From: Archangium primigenium
GTDB lineage: Bacteria > Myxococcota > Myxococcia > Myxococcales > Myxococcaceae
NCBI RefSeq assembly: GCF_016904885.1
Contig: NZ_JADWYI010000001.1
Location: 6,324,001-6,388,000 of the forward strand
Length of the DNA stretch: 64,000 nucleotides
Reading direction: 5' to 3'
Positions 25,388-35,930 of this stretch are shown here, piece by piece. The notes beneath the pieces are model-generated. The model was not told the origin of the DNA and did no database searches. It was given only the letters and a program-made list of their open reading frames with translations. Position numbers and translations under genes: made by a program. The first letter of the stretch is position 1, and each line of letters begins with the position of its first letter.

Positions 25388-26761
25388 ATGGAGTGCACGA
25401 TGCAGCCCTCGACTTCCACGCCGTCCTCCCCTCGCATTCCGCTCGGCGCCTGGTACGGCCTCACGACGCTCATCCTCGCGTCGATCTGCGGCAACTCGGT
25501 GATGCAAGTGATGGCGTTGTTGACCGAGCCCATCAAACAGGAGCTGTCGCTGTCCGACACGGAGATTGGCGCGCTGCGGGGCCTGGGCGCGACCCTGGTG
25601 GTCGCCCTCGCCGCCTATCCCATCGGCTGGCTCGCCGACCGTGTGGACCGTCGGCGCATCTTCGCGGTGTGCATCTTCATCTGGTGCGCGGCGACCGCCG
25701 CGTCCGGGCTGGCGCGCGACTACGAGATGTTGTTCGTCTTCGCGATGGGCATCTCGGTGGGCGAGGCCGTGCTCGGTCCCGTCACCTACTCGCTCATCCC
25801 GGACCTGTTCCCACCGGCGCGTCGCATGCTGGCCAACTCCATCTTCTTCGTCTCGCAGTTGCTCGGCTACGCGGTGGGGCTGGCGCTCGGAGGCCTGCTG
25901 ATTGGCGCGGTGGAGCGCTCGCACGCCGCGCTGCCGGAGGCGCTGGCCTCGCTCACGACGTGGCGCATCGTGTTCATCCTGGTGGCCCTGCCGGGAATCG
26001 TGCTCATCCCGATGATGCTCGCCATTCCCCTGCGCGAGGCGGCGCGGGGGGGCGCCCCGGGCGGGACGGCCCCCGCGGCGGTCCGGGACGGGCTGCTCGA
26101 GTACTGCCGTGCGAACGCGCGGACGCTGCTGTCGATGTTCGCCGGCTTCGGTGCGATTGGCGCGGCCAACTTCACCGTCTTCGGGTGGATCGCGGTCGTG
26201 ATCGTCCGGCTGTTCAACGTGACCCCCGCCGAGGTGGGCGTCACCCTGGGCCAGGTCTTCGCGGTGGGCAGCGTGCTCGGCGTGACCGCGGCCAACCTGC
26301 TCGCCAAACGCATCGCGCGGCGCGATGTCGACGCCGCGCCGGTGCGGGTCGCCCAGTTGGGGGCGCTCGCCGCGTTGGGCTTCTCGCTGCTCTACCTGTT
26401 CGCCACGACGCCCACGCAGTTCTACGTCATCGCGACCTTGCAGATCGCCGCGTCGTTCGGCGGGCTCGCCCTGTCGCCCACCGTCAACCAGGGCATCGCG
26501 CCCGCGCGGGTCCGGGCCCGGCTGATGGCCCTGGGCGGCATGTTCTACGTGGGCTTTGGCGCGCTCAGTCCACTGGTGGTCGGAATCGTCTCCGATGCGC
26601 TCGGGCCCGAGCCCCGCAACCTGCTGACCGCCATGATGCTCGTCGCGGTGCCGGGCTTCGTCGGAGGTGCGCTGCTGCTGCGCTTCGGCGAGGGCACGCT
26701 GCGCCAGACCATGGAGACGGTGCGCGCCGATGACGCCGTGTTCACGGCCCCCGCGGGGTAG
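25388..26761 (+). CDS. MFS transporter (spinster-like)
   Basis: 457 residues with about 12 hydrophobic segments. The MFS motif between helices 2 and 3 is visible as GWLADRVDRRRI, and the early ALLTEPIKQELSLSDTEIG resembles spinster-type carriers. The ATG at 25388 is used; ATG 25400 is also possible. The gene is divergent from the solute-binding-like gene and precedes the TonB receptor by 87 bases. The substrate cannot be told from sequence; organic anions, lipids or small metabolites are all carried by relatives. Confidence 0.88.
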   Translation: MECTMQPSTSTPSSPRIPLGAWYGLTTLILASICGNSVMQVMALLTEPIKQELSLSDTEIGALRGLGATLVVALAAYPIGWLADRVDRRRIFAVCIFIWCAATAASGLARDYEMLFVFAMGISVGEAVLGPVTYSLIPDLFPPARRMLANSIFFVSQLLGYAVGLALGGLLIGAVERSHAALPEALASLTTWRIVFILVALPGIVLIPMMLAIPLREAARGGAPGGTAPAAVRDGLLEYCRANARTLLSMFAGFGAIGAANFTVFGWIAVVIVRLFNVTPAEVGVTLGQVFAVGSVLGVTAANLLAKRIARRDVDAAPVRVAQLGALAALGFSLLYLFATTPTQFYVIATLQIAASFGGLALSPTVNQGIAPARVRARLMALGGMFYVGFGALSPLVVGIVSDALGPEPRNLLTAMMLVAVPGFVGGALLLRFGEGTLRQTMETVRADDAVFTAPAG

Positions 26762-26773
26762 ACACGGGAGTCG

Positions 26774-26801
26774 TGGACAATTGGGCGGGCTCGGCTATTT
26801 T
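26774..26801 (+). promoter_or_regulatory. Probable promoter of the TonB-dependent receptor
   Basis: TGGACA (26774-26779, five of six consensus bases), 16-base spacer, TATTTT (26796-26801). It ends 47 bases before the ATG at 26849 and lies in the only gap upstream of that gene. Confidence 0.5.
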
Positions 26802-26848
26802 CGCCGACGTTCAGGGTTCCAGCACACCCAGCGCGAGGGGGTTGCACC

Positions 26849-29800
26849 ATGCAAGTGAAACGGATGCTCCGGGCAACCGGAGTGGTCGCGGTTCTGTCCG
26901 CCGCAACGGTGGCCCACGCCGACAGCGTGATTCTCGGCACGGTCATCGACGCCGAGACGCGCCAGCCGGCCCCCGACGTGCTCGTCACGGCCACCTCGCC
27001 CAACCTGCAAGGCGAGCAGGTGGTGGTGACGGACACGCAGGGCCAGTACCGCATTCCGCAGCTGCCGCCGGGCGTGTACACGCTGCGCTTCGACAAGGAG
27101 TCGTTCCGTCCGTTCGCGCGGCCGGAGATCCAGCTGCGCCTGGATCGCACCATCCGCGTCAACGTGCAGCTCCTGCCCGAGAGCGCCCGGGAGAGCATCG
27201 AGATCGACGTGGTGGCGCGTCCGCCCACGGTGGACGTGGGCTCGACGAGCACGGGCCTCAACGTCGATCAGGACTTCATCAAGCGCATCGCGGTGAACCG
27301 GCCGGGCGGCAAGTCGGGCGCGGCCCGCTCCTTCGAGAGCCTGGCGGAGCTGGCGCCGGGCGCGCAGAACGACATGTACGGCGTGTCCCTCAACGGCGCG
27401 ACGTCGCCGGAGAACGGGTACGTGGTGGACGGCCTGTCCAACAACGACCCGGCCTTCGGCGTCAACGCGAGCCCCTTGAGCGTGGAGTTCGTGCAGGACG
27501 TGAACGTCATCACCGGCGGCTACATGCCGGAGTACGGCCGCTCGACGGGCGGCGTGCTCAACGCGGTGACGAAGTCCGGCTCCAACGAGTTCCACGGCTC
27601 GGTGTACGGCACCGTGACGCCGGGCGCCCTCGAGGGCACGCGCGCCCAGGTGGTCAGCGCCTCGTCGGTGCTCGCGGGCCGCAACGCGCTCAACCTCCTG
27701 GGGGACGTGGGCGTGACCCTCGGCGGTCCCATCCTCCACGACAAGCTGTGGTTCTTCGCGGGCGTGGCGCCCAACTACAACCGCTACACGCACACGCGCT
27801 CGGTCAACGCCTACCAGACGGAGATCGATCCGGCCTCGGGGACGCTCCGGGTGAAGACGGACGAGCGCGGCTTCAACCTGTTCACGGAGATCCCCGGCTC
27901 GCGGCGCGACATCGGGGCGACGGGGCAGAGCCTGCAGTACATCGGCAAGCTGACGTACCTGCTCAACGCCAACCACAACCTCTCGTTGTCGGTGACGGGC
28001 ACGCCCTCCACGTCGGGAGGCAACGGCACCATCGCCATCAGCCCCCTGACGGGCCAGTTGCTGTCGCTGCTGCCCGGCAACCCCGACGCGGAGATCTTCT
28101 ACACGCGGGCCACGTCGAGCACGACGTCCACCGCGCTGCGCTACTCGGGCGCCTTCGACGACAAGAAGCTGCTCGTGGACGCCAACCTGGGCTGGTTCCA
28201 CCAGACGTCGGCCATCCTGCCGTCGGACGGCTCGGCGGTGGGCTCCACCACGGGCCTGGCGGGTCTGGCCACGGTCGTCTACAGCGCCCCGCGGCCCATC
28301 TTCTTCTACGAGCCCGACCTGGCCGCGGCGCGTGACCTGTGCACCCGCAACGGGGACACCACGGGCCTGCTGACGTGTCCGGTGTACTCGTACTACGCGG
28401 GCGGCCCGGGCTACCTCAACGACGCGAAGCTGGACCGCGTCCAGGCCAACGCCAAGGCCACCTACCTGCTCAAGGCGCTGGGCACCCACGTGCTCAAGGC
28501 GGGCGCGGACGTGGAGCTGCTGCGCTACAACAACCGCAAGGCCTACTCCGGCTCCGTGTTCCTGCTCGAGGCCACCAACGGCGCCAACTGGGTGGACATC
28601 CGCCGCTTCGGCTACCAGTCGGGACCGGACACGGCCATCAGCCTGCCCTTCCTGAACTCCACCACCACGAGCAACACGGCCGGTGGCTTCCTGCAGGACA
28701 GCTGGACCATCGCCCAGCGCGTGACGCTCAACGTGGGCCTGCGCTACGACGCCCAGTGGCTCTACGGTGGGGATGGCAACCTGGCCTTCTCGCTGCCCAA
28801 CCAGATCTCCCCCCGGCTGGGCCTGGTCGTGGACCCGCTGGCCAACGGCCGCATGAAGGTCTACGCCAACTTCGCGCGCTACTACCAGCAGGTGCCCATC
28901 AACCTGCTGGATCGCGCCTTCCCGCCCGAGCCGCGCTACGTGGCCAAGCACTCCTCGGGCGTGGGCCGGTGTGATCCCGCCACCATCCCCACGCGGGAAG
29001 GACAGGCCACGTGCCTGGCCGACTCCAACCTGGAGCTGTTCAACGGCACGTTCGGCCCCGGCTACATCGATCCGAGCTTCCTGCACTTCGGCGGCAAGGC
29101 GGACCGGGTGCCGGTGGACCCGAGCATCAAGCCCCAGTCCTCGGACGAGGTGCTGGTGGGCGCCGAGTACGAGCTGCTCGCCAACATCCGCGCCGGCGCG
29201 CTCTACACCCACCGCTACATGAACTCGATCATCGAGGACATGAGCCGGGACGGCGGCAACTCGCGCTTCATGGGCAACCCCGGCGAGGGCTTCGCCCAGG
29301 AGTTCCCCCGGGCCACGCGCAACTACGACGCGGTGACGGTGTTCCTCAACCGCACCTTCACCGACGGCTGGCTGGCGCAGGCGAGCTACACGTGGTCGCG
29401 GCTGACCGGCAACTACTCGGGCCTGTTCCGTCCGGAGACCTTCCAGCTGGATCCCAACTTCAGCTCGGACTTCGACCTGCTGTCGTTGACGGAGAACCGC
29501 TCGGGCCTGCTGCCCTTCGACCGCACGCACGCCATCAAGCTGTTCGGCGCCAAGGAGTTCATGTTCAGCCGGGACCTGGGCGCGAGCCTGGGCCTGTCGT
29601 ACCGCGGCAACTCCGGCGTGCCCATCAACTACCTCGGGGGCCACCCCATCTACGGGCTCAACGAGGCGTTCATCCTGGAGCGGGGCAGCGCGGGCCGCAC
29701 GCCGTGGGTGAACAACATCGACGGCAACCTCGGGGTGAACTACCGCCTAAACAAGACGCAGATGCTGTCGCTCAGCGTGGACGTGTTCAACCTGTTCAAC

Positions 29801-30034
29801 TTCCAGCAGGTGGCCACGGTGGACGAGGCCTATACCTTCCGCAGCGTGCTTCCCGTCGCGGGCGGCAAGCCGGCCGGAGGCACGCTCACCCCCGGGCAGG
29901 TCACCGCCTACGACCCGGCCACGGGCCTGCCCTCGGGCACGCTGTCCGAGGCGGACGTGAACAAGAACTTCAAGCAGCCCACCGCGTACCAGCCTCCCCG
30001 GCAGATCCGCCTGGGCCTCAAGTACACCTTCTAG
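26849..30034 (+). CDS. Oar-like TonB-dependent outer-membrane receptor
   Basis: 1,061 residues. Signal peptide (about 1-24, cleavage after AHA), then a carboxypeptidase-regulatory-like beta-sandwich (about 27-115, GTVIDAETRQPAPDVLVTA, GQYRIPQLPPGVYTL), a plug domain (about 120-240, NGATSPENGYVVDGLSNND), and a long beta-barrel ending in the outer-membrane signature with terminal Phe (LKYTF). The layout matches the Oar/TonB-receptor class common in myxobacteria, where Oar is needed for development and PopC secretion in Myxococcus. The cargo here is unknown. A lipoprotein gene follows 26 bases after its stop and may be a partner. GAGGGGGTTGC precedes the start. Confidence 0.9.
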   Translation: MQVKRMLRATGVVAVLSAATVAHADSVILGTVIDAETRQPAPDVLVTATSPNLQGEQVVVTDTQGQYRIPQLPPGVYTLRFDKESFRPFARPEIQLRLDRTIRVNVQLLPESARESIEIDVVARPPTVDVGSTSTGLNVDQDFIKRIAVNRPGGKSGAARSFESLAELAPGAQNDMYGVSLNGATSPENGYVVDGLSNNDPAFGVNASPLSVEFVQDVNVITGGYMPEYGRSTGGVLNAVTKSGSNEFHGSVYGTVTPGALEGTRAQVVSASSVLAGRNALNLLGDVGVTLGGPILHDKLWFFAGVAPNYNRYTHTRSVNAYQTEIDPASGTLRVKTDERGFNLFTEIPGSRRDIGATGQSLQYIGKLTYLLNANHNLSLSVTGTPSTSGGNGTIAISPLTGQLLSLLPGNPDAEIFYTRATSSTTSTALRYSGAFDDKKLLVDANLGWFHQTSAILPSDGSAVGSTTGLAGLATVVYSAPRPIFFYEPDLAAARDLCTRNGDTTGLLTCPVYSYYAGGPGYLNDAKLDRVQANAKATYLLKALGTHVLKAGADVELLRYNNRKAYSGSVFLLEATNGANWVDIRRFGYQSGPDTAISLPFLNSTTTSNTAGGFLQDSWTIAQRVTLNVGLRYDAQWLYGGDGNLAFSLPNQISPRLGLVVDPLANGRMKVYANFARYYQQVPINLLDRAFPPEPRYVAKHSSGVGRCDPATIPTREGQATCLADSNLELFNGTFGPGYIDPSFLHFGGKADRVPVDPSIKPQSSDEVLVGAEYELLANIRAGALYTHRYMNSIIEDMSRDGGNSRFMGNPGEGFAQEFPRATRNYDAVTVFLNRTFTDGWLAQASYTWSRLTGNYSGLFRPETFQLDPNFSSDFDLLSLTENRSGLLPFDRTHAIKLFGAKEFMFSRDLGASLGLSYRGNSGVPINYLGGHPIYGLNEAFILERGSAGRTPWVNNIDGNLGVNYRLNKTQMLSLSVDVFNLFNFQQVATVDEAYTFRSVLPVAGGKPAGGTLTPGQVTAYDPATGLPSGTLSEADVNKNFKQPTAYQPPRQIRLGLKYTF

Positions 30035-30060
30035 TCCCCTGGACGATTGGAGCCATGCAC

Positions 30061-30825
30061 ATGCGTAGCGTGACCGCGATGATGCTGGGGGGCACGGCGG
30101 GCCTCCTGATGGGCTGCTCCGAGCAGCCCTCTCCCGGGTGCCAGGTGCAGGACGGGCCCTGGCATGTCGTCTACCTCCTGAAGAACCCGGCCCAGGCCGG
30201 CAGCTCGTGCGGAGGCCTCACCAGCGACACCTTCGGGGTGTACAAGTTCCTGGTTCCCGCGAGCGAGGATCCCCGCACGCCGTCGAGCATGGCGCTCAGG
30301 CCCCAGGCGGCGGTCTCGCTGGCGACCTACGTCGACGCCGCGGGGGTGCGGCAGCCCCGGGTGGACCTGACGCCCCCGGCGGACCCCACGAGCCCCACGG
30401 ATCCCACCGGGGCGCTCCAGGCCTCGCGGGGGGCCACGGCCCTGTCCACGTCGTTCCCCAACGAGCCCGATGCCCAGGACGTGTGTCGGGTGCCGTCGTT
30501 CAGCCGCATCTCCCTGGCGGCGCGGGCGGTGACGGACGGCAGCGGCGCCGCCCTGCCCGCCCAGACGGTCGACTACCAGTTCAGCGACGTGTACCTCTAC
30601 TCCTCGCCGTCGGCGCCGGGCGTGCTGTTCCGCGGCGCGCTCGTGTTCGGCGATGGCGCCTGCACGGCCGAGTACCAGGTGCTGGGGCTGTCCCCCGCCG
30701 TGCCCTGCACGACGGACGCGCAGTGCCGCGACCCCGCCACGGGCATCAACCCGGAAGTCGACGCGGTGTGCCTCCAGGGTGGGTGCGCGCCCAACCCCCA
30801 GACGCTCACGCTGTTCGACGAGTAG
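30061..30825 (+). CDS. Lipoprotein of unknown function downstream of the receptor
   Basis: 254 residues from ATG 30061, preferred over ATG 30055 because GGAG at 30049-30052 is 8 bases from it. A short signal peptide ends in a lipobox (LLMGC, Cys about 19). The mature part has many cysteines, including a pair near the end (QCRDPATG, CLQGGCAP) of the kind seen in myxobacterial secreted proteins, and a Pro/Asp/Thr-rich stretch near 110. No family recognised. Proximity to the TonB receptor suggests a surface partner. Confidence 0.75.
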   Translation: MRSVTAMMLGGTAGLLMGCSEQPSPGCQVQDGPWHVVYLLKNPAQAGSSCGGLTSDTFGVYKFLVPASEDPRTPSSMALRPQAAVSLATYVDAAGVRQPRVDLTPPADPTSPTDPTGALQASRGATALSTSFPNEPDAQDVCRVPSFSRISLAARAVTDGSGAALPAQTVDYQFSDVYLYSSPSAPGVLFRGALVFGDGACTAEYQVLGLSPAVPCTTDAQCRDPATGINPEVDAVCLQGGCAPNPQTLTLFDE

Positions 30826-30832
30826 CGCGCGG

Positions 30833-30861
30833 GGCGCTCCGCTCGCGGTGAGCGGAGCGCC
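30833..30861. terminator. Hairpin between convergent lipoprotein and asnS genes
   Basis: Perfect 11-base stem (30833-30843 with 30851-30861) and 7-base loop, directly after the lipoprotein stop and before the asnS stop. Likely a bidirectional terminator. Confidence 0.65.
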
Positions 30862-30867
30862 ACCGGC

Positions 30868-32268
<1,401 letters not shown>

Positions 32269-32310
32269 GACGCGCCCTGCCTTCCTCGTACGAGTCCGCG
32301 AAGAAGGCGG

Positions 32311-32340
32311 GAGTTAGCCGCTCCCCCGGCCCGAGGACAA
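32311..32340 (-). promoter_or_regulatory. Possible asnS promoter
   Basis: On the minus strand TTGTCC (32335-32340), an 18-base spacer and TAACTC (32311-32316), about 43 bases upstream of the asnS start. Confidence 0.3.
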
Positions 32341-32404
32341 GCCCCATGACGCGGGAGGTGTCGTCCCCCAGGGGGTCCGGAACGTGCTAATCCGGCGGCC
32401 CTCC

Positions 32405-33916
32405 ATGCGTTCCCTCTTCCAGCGCAAGCAGATCTCCGATCCCGCCGAGGGGTCCCCCGCCGGGGGGCTCAAGCGGGTCATGGGCACCAGTGACCTCGTC
32501 CTGCTCTCCATCGGAGCGGTCATCGGGGCCGGAATCTTCTCCACGCTGGGCACGGCGGCCGCCGGCGAGGTGCTCCCCACCGGCGAGGTGGTGCGCTATG
32601 GCGCCGGCCCCGCCCTGGTGCTGTCCTTCCTCCTGCTCGGCGCGGTGTGTGCCCTGGCGGCGCTGTGCTACGCGGAGCTGGCCTCCATGATTCCCCAGGC
32701 GGGCAGCGCGTACGCCTACTCCTACGCGACGCTCGGGGAGCTCATCGCGTGGATCATCGGGTGGGACCTCATCCTGGAGTACGCCGTGGGCAACGTGGCG
32801 GTGGCCATCGCCTGGTCCGGGTACTTCAACTCGCTGCTGTCCCCCTTCGTGCAGCTGCCCGGCTGGCTCACGCACGGCTACTACAACGTGCACGCGAGCT
32901 CGGATCCCGCCCTCCGCGCCCTCCTGGACACCGCCCCGCGCCTGGCGGGCATCCCCGTGCTGCTCAACCTGCCCGCCTTCTTCATCGTGATGATCATCAC
33001 CGGGCTGCTCGTGGTGGGCGTCAAGGAGAGCACCCGCGTCAACAACGCCATGGTGGTGGTGAAGCTCCTGGTGCTCGCGCTGTTCGTGGGCGTGGGCGCC
33101 GCGCACATCCGCCCGGAGAACTACACGCCCTTCGCGCCCAACGGCTTCACCGGCATCCACCAGGCGGCGGCCATCGTGTTCTTCGCCTACATCGGCTTCG
33201 ACGCCATCTCCACGGCGGCCGAGGAGACGAAGGACCCGCAGCGCACCATGCCCCGGGGCATCCTGCTGGGGCTGGGCATCTGCACGCTCATCTACGTCAT
33301 CGTGGGCGCGGTGGCCACGGGCCTCATCCCCTACCAGCAGTTGCAGGCGGCCGACCCGCTGGCGCGGGCGTTCGACGTGGCGGGGCTGACCCAGTTCAGC
33401 TGGATCATCGCCCTGGGCGCGGTGGTGTCCATGTCCGCGGTGCTGCTCGTGTTCCAGTACGGCCAGCCGCGCATCTTCTACGCCATGGCGCGCGACGGGC
33501 TCTTGCCGCCCTGGGCCGCCCGCATCCACCCGCGCTTCCGCACGCCCCACGTCACCACGATGATCACGGGCGTGCTCGTGGCGCTCGGCGCGCTGGTGGC
33601 GGATGACGCGGCCACCTACGACTTGACGAACATCGGCACCCTGTCCGCCTTCATGATGGTGTGTCTGGGGGTGCCGGTGCTGCGGCTCAAGGATCCGCAC
33701 CGCCCCAGGCCCTTCCGGGTGCCCTTCGTGTGGCCGGTGTCCATCGGCGGCGCCCTGGCCTGCCTCTTCGTGATGAAGGGCCTGCCCGTGCACGCGTGGG
33801 AGCGCTTCGGCATCTGGCTCGCCATCGGGCTCGTCATCTACTTCGCCTATGGCTACCGCCACTCGGTGCTGCGACGCGGCGCGGCACCGGTGGACCTGGG
33901 CGGCCCCCACGGCTGA
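32405..33916 (+). CDS. APC-family amino acid permease
   Basis: 503 residues from ATG 32405 (MRSLFQRK); an in-frame GTG at 32384 is possible but lacks a better ribosome site. About 12 hydrophobic helices; the first has the amino-acid/polyamine permease signature GAVIGAGIF, and SAYAYSYATLGELIAWIIGW and FFAYIGFDAISTAAEE are typical of the cationic amino acid transporter (CAT/YfnA-like) branch. It should import amino acids across the inner membrane; the specific substrate cannot be read. Confidence 0.9.
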   Translation: MRSLFQRKQISDPAEGSPAGGLKRVMGTSDLVLLSIGAVIGAGIFSTLGTAAAGEVLPTGEVVRYGAGPALVLSFLLLGAVCALAALCYAELASMIPQAGSAYAYSYATLGELIAWIIGWDLILEYAVGNVAVAIAWSGYFNSLLSPFVQLPGWLTHGYYNVHASSDPALRALLDTAPRLAGIPVLLNLPAFFIVMIITGLLVVGVKESTRVNNAMVVVKLLVLALFVGVGAAHIRPENYTPFAPNGFTGIHQAAAIVFFAYIGFDAISTAAEETKDPQRTMPRGILLGLGICTLIYVIVGAVATGLIPYQQLQAADPLARAFDVAGLTQFSWIIALGAVVSMSAVLLVFQYGQPRIFYAMARDGLLPPWAARIHPRFRTPHVTTMITGVLVALGALVADDAATYDLTNIGTLSAFMMVCLGVPVLRLKDPHRPRPFRVPFVWPVSIGGALACLFVMKGLPVHAWERFGIWLAIGLVIYFAYGYRHSVLRRGAAPVDLGGPHG

Positions 33917-33918
33917 GT

Positions 33919-33942
33919 CCGGAGGGCCCGGGAGGCCCCCGG
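33919..33942. terminator. Hairpin between convergent genes
   Basis: CCGG/CCGG and GGGCC/GGCCC arms (one bulged A) around a CGGGA loop, filling the 27 bases between the permease stop and the cNMP-binding gene stop. Confidence 0.5.
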
Positions 33943-33943
33943 C

Positions 33944-35023
33944 TCAGGAGCCCGTGGCCTCGTCCGGCAGCGGCGGCAGGAGGTTGGCGTTGCGCAGCAG
34001 GCGCTCGTGGCCCATCTGCACCAGGGCCTCGCGCACGGCGGGCTGCGCGAGCAGGTGCCGCTCGCAGTTGTCGTGCGACAGCCGCAAGAGCAGGCAGGGC
34101 GTGTCCGAGCGCACCGTGGCGGTGGCGTGCAGGCCGAACATGAGGGCGATCTCCCCGAACATGTCGCCCTCGCCCAGGGTGCGCACCAGCCGCTCGCCCT
34201 GGTCGGGGTCGCGGTGCAGCACCTGGCACTGCCCCTGGAGCAGCAGGTAGAGCGCGTCGGCGGGCTGCCCCTGCTCCAGCAGGGTGGCGCCCGCGGGCCG
34301 GGCCCGCAGCTCGAAGTCGTGCGAGAGCACCTCGCGCTGCTCGAGCGTCAACAGCCGGAAGAGCGGGTTGCTGCGCAGCACGATGTCGAGCAGCCGCTCG
34401 CGGTGGAACTCGCGCAGCACGGCCTCCACCGAGGGGTGCCGCTGGACGATGCGCGCCAGGCGCTCGCGCGTGAGCTCCAGCACCGCCGTGCTCTCGAAGG
34501 CGCGCACCGTCGCCATGCGCGGCACGTGCGACAAGAGCGACATCTCGCCGAAGAAGTCCCCCTCCTCCAGCACGGCCACCGTGCGCCGCCGCCCCGTCTT
34601 GAGCGTGCGCATCACCTCCACGCGGCCCTCCACGATGGCGAAGAGCGAGTCGCCCGGGGCGCCCTCCTCCACGATCGTCTCGCCCGCCTCGAAGTCGCGC
34701 AGCTCCAGGGACTCGAGCATCGTCTCCAGCTCGCCGTGGCCCAGGCTCGCGAACAGCGAGGCCCCCGGAGAGGGCCGGGGGTCCATGGACACGGGCCGGG
34801 GCACGGCGGGGCCCACGGGCGCGTGGGGGTCGAGCTTGCGCGCGTCGAGCTCCGACAGCAGCCGCCGGGAGGGCTCGTGGCCCGGCTCGAGGCGCAGGAG
34901 GATCTTGCACAGGGCGATGGCGCGCAGGGACCAGCCCTGCTGCACCCAGCGCCTCGCCAACTTCGCGTAGTCCGAGAGCTCCTCGTCGGGCGAATCGGGA
35001 CGCGCATCATGCGGAGTGGACAT
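33944..35023 (-). CDS. Protein with two cyclic-nucleotide-binding domains
   Basis: 359 residues; the ATG at 35023 has GAGGAAAA upstream. The first 60 residues look TPR-like (YAKLARRWVQQGWSLRAIAL, LRLEPGHEPSRRLL). Two Crp-type cyclic-nucleotide-binding folds follow, at about 88-205 (GDSLFAIVEGRVEV, GDFFGEMSLLSHVPRMATV) and 215-335 (ADALYLLLQGQCQVL, GDMFGEIALMFGLHATATV). There is no HTH domain, so it is not a Crp-type transcription factor by itself; a sensor or scaffold role is likelier. Each fold has the GE of the phosphate-binding cassette; whether they bind cAMP or cGMP is not clear. A Crp-like palindrome lies upstream. Confidence 0.87.
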   Translation of the reverse strand: MSTPHDARPDSPDEELSDYAKLARRWVQQGWSLRAIALCKILLRLEPGHEPSRRLLSELDARKLDPHAPVGPAVPRPVSMDPRPSPGASLFASLGHGELETMLESLELRDFEAGETIVEEGAPGDSLFAIVEGRVEVMRTLKTGRRRTVAVLEEGDFFGEMSLLSHVPRMATVRAFESTAVLELTRERLARIVQRHPSVEAVLREFHRERLLDIVLRSNPLFRLLTLEQREVLSHDFELRARPAGATLLEQGQPADALYLLLQGQCQVLHRDPDQGERLVRTLGEGDMFGEIALMFGLHATATVRSDTPCLLLRLSHDNCERHLLAQPAVREALVQMGHERLLRNANLLPPLPDEATGS

Positions 35024-35121
35024 GGTTTCGTTTTCCTCGGGCAGGCCTCGTCCCCATGAAACCCGGGGCGCCCGGGGCCTGTCCATCACCCCGCGCCGCG
35101 CGCGTGGACGCGACCACGGGG

Positions 35122-35139
35122 TTGTGTGAATGCACACAA
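35122..35139. promoter_or_regulatory. Perfect palindrome resembling a Crp-type operator
   Basis: TTGTGTG, AATG, CACACAA: a perfect 7-4-7 inverted repeat containing TGTGT-N6-ACACA, close to the Crp consensus TGTGA-N6-TCACA. It lies 98 bases upstream of the cyclic-nucleotide-binding gene (minus strand) and 45 bases after the CinA-like stop. The rest of the 161-base gap shows no gene. Confidence 0.45.
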
Positions 35140-35184
35140 GTGCAGCCAGGAAATCGGCGCTTCGAGAGGAAAACCCGGCGCCAG

Positions 35185-35919
35185 CTACTCGGTACGCAAG
35201 AGCGCGCCCTCGGGCAGACCCCGCTGGAGCCGGCCGACCGCGTCCTCCACCGCGGCGGGGTCCACGCTCTCCACCGTCACCTTCACCGCGTAGTCCAGCG
35301 AGGCGTCGAACATGGGGTAGGAGCCAATGGCCACGTGGGGCATGTCCAGCGCCACGCGGTCCAGGACGCCCGCGATCGCGCCCTCACCCACGCCCAGGTA
35401 GAGCATGCGCACATGCACGGGCGTGCCGCTCAGGCGCCCGAGCACCGTGTCCAGCTGGCTCCGGAAGAGCTGGGGCACCCCGGGCAGCAGGAACACCTCC
35501 TCCACGGTGAGCACGGGAAACCAGTGCCCCGGCTGCGGCACGAGCACCGCGCCCTCGGGCGCATCCGCCAGCCGCATCACCTCCGGGTGGAGCCGCCCCG
35601 AACCGCGCTGGTTGAGCAGCTCCACCATCTCCGGCAGCCGCACCACCCCGCGCCCCATGGCGAGCGCCACCGCGCGCACCGTCACGTCGTCGTGCGTGGG
35701 ACCGATGCCGCCGCTGGTGAAGACGTAGCGGGCGCGCAGCCGCGCCCGGGCCACCGCCTCGACGATCAGGTCCACCTCGTCGGGAACGATCTCCAGCGAG
35801 CGCAGGGGGATGCCCACCTCGCGCAGCCGCTGGATGAGGTAGGGACCATTGGCGTCCACCACCTTGGCCGTGAGGACCTCGTTGCCGATGATGACCGCCG
35901 CCGCGCCCATGGGCTCCAT
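35185..35919 (-). CDS. CinA-like molybdopterin-binding domain protein
   Basis: 244 residues from ATG 35919; ATG 35910 has a GGAG close by and is an alternative. It is a single MoCF/CinA N-terminal-type domain (AAVIIGNEVLTAKVVDANGPYL, TSGGIGPTHDDVTV about 75-87, VLVPQPGHWFPVLTVEEVFLLPG in part). The C-terminal nicotinamide-nucleotide amidase half of full-length CinA is absent. The family includes competence-associated and nucleotide-pyrophosphatase enzymes; substrate unknown. It starts 11 bases after the tmk stop and is the third gene of a three-gene operon. Confidence 0.85.
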   Translation of the reverse strand: MEPMGAAAVIIGNEVLTAKVVDANGPYLIQRLREVGIPLRSLEIVPDEVDLIVEAVARARLRARYVFTSGGIGPTHDDVTVRAVALAMGRGVVRLPEMVELLNQRGSGRLHPEVMRLADAPEGAVLVPQPGHWFPVLTVEEVFLLPGVPQLFRSQLDTVLGRLSGTPVHVRMLYLGVGEGAIAGVLDRVALDMPHVAIGSYPMFDASLDYAVKVTVESVDPAAVEDAVGRLQRGLPEGALLRTE

Positions 35920-35930
35920 GGGCGGGCAGT

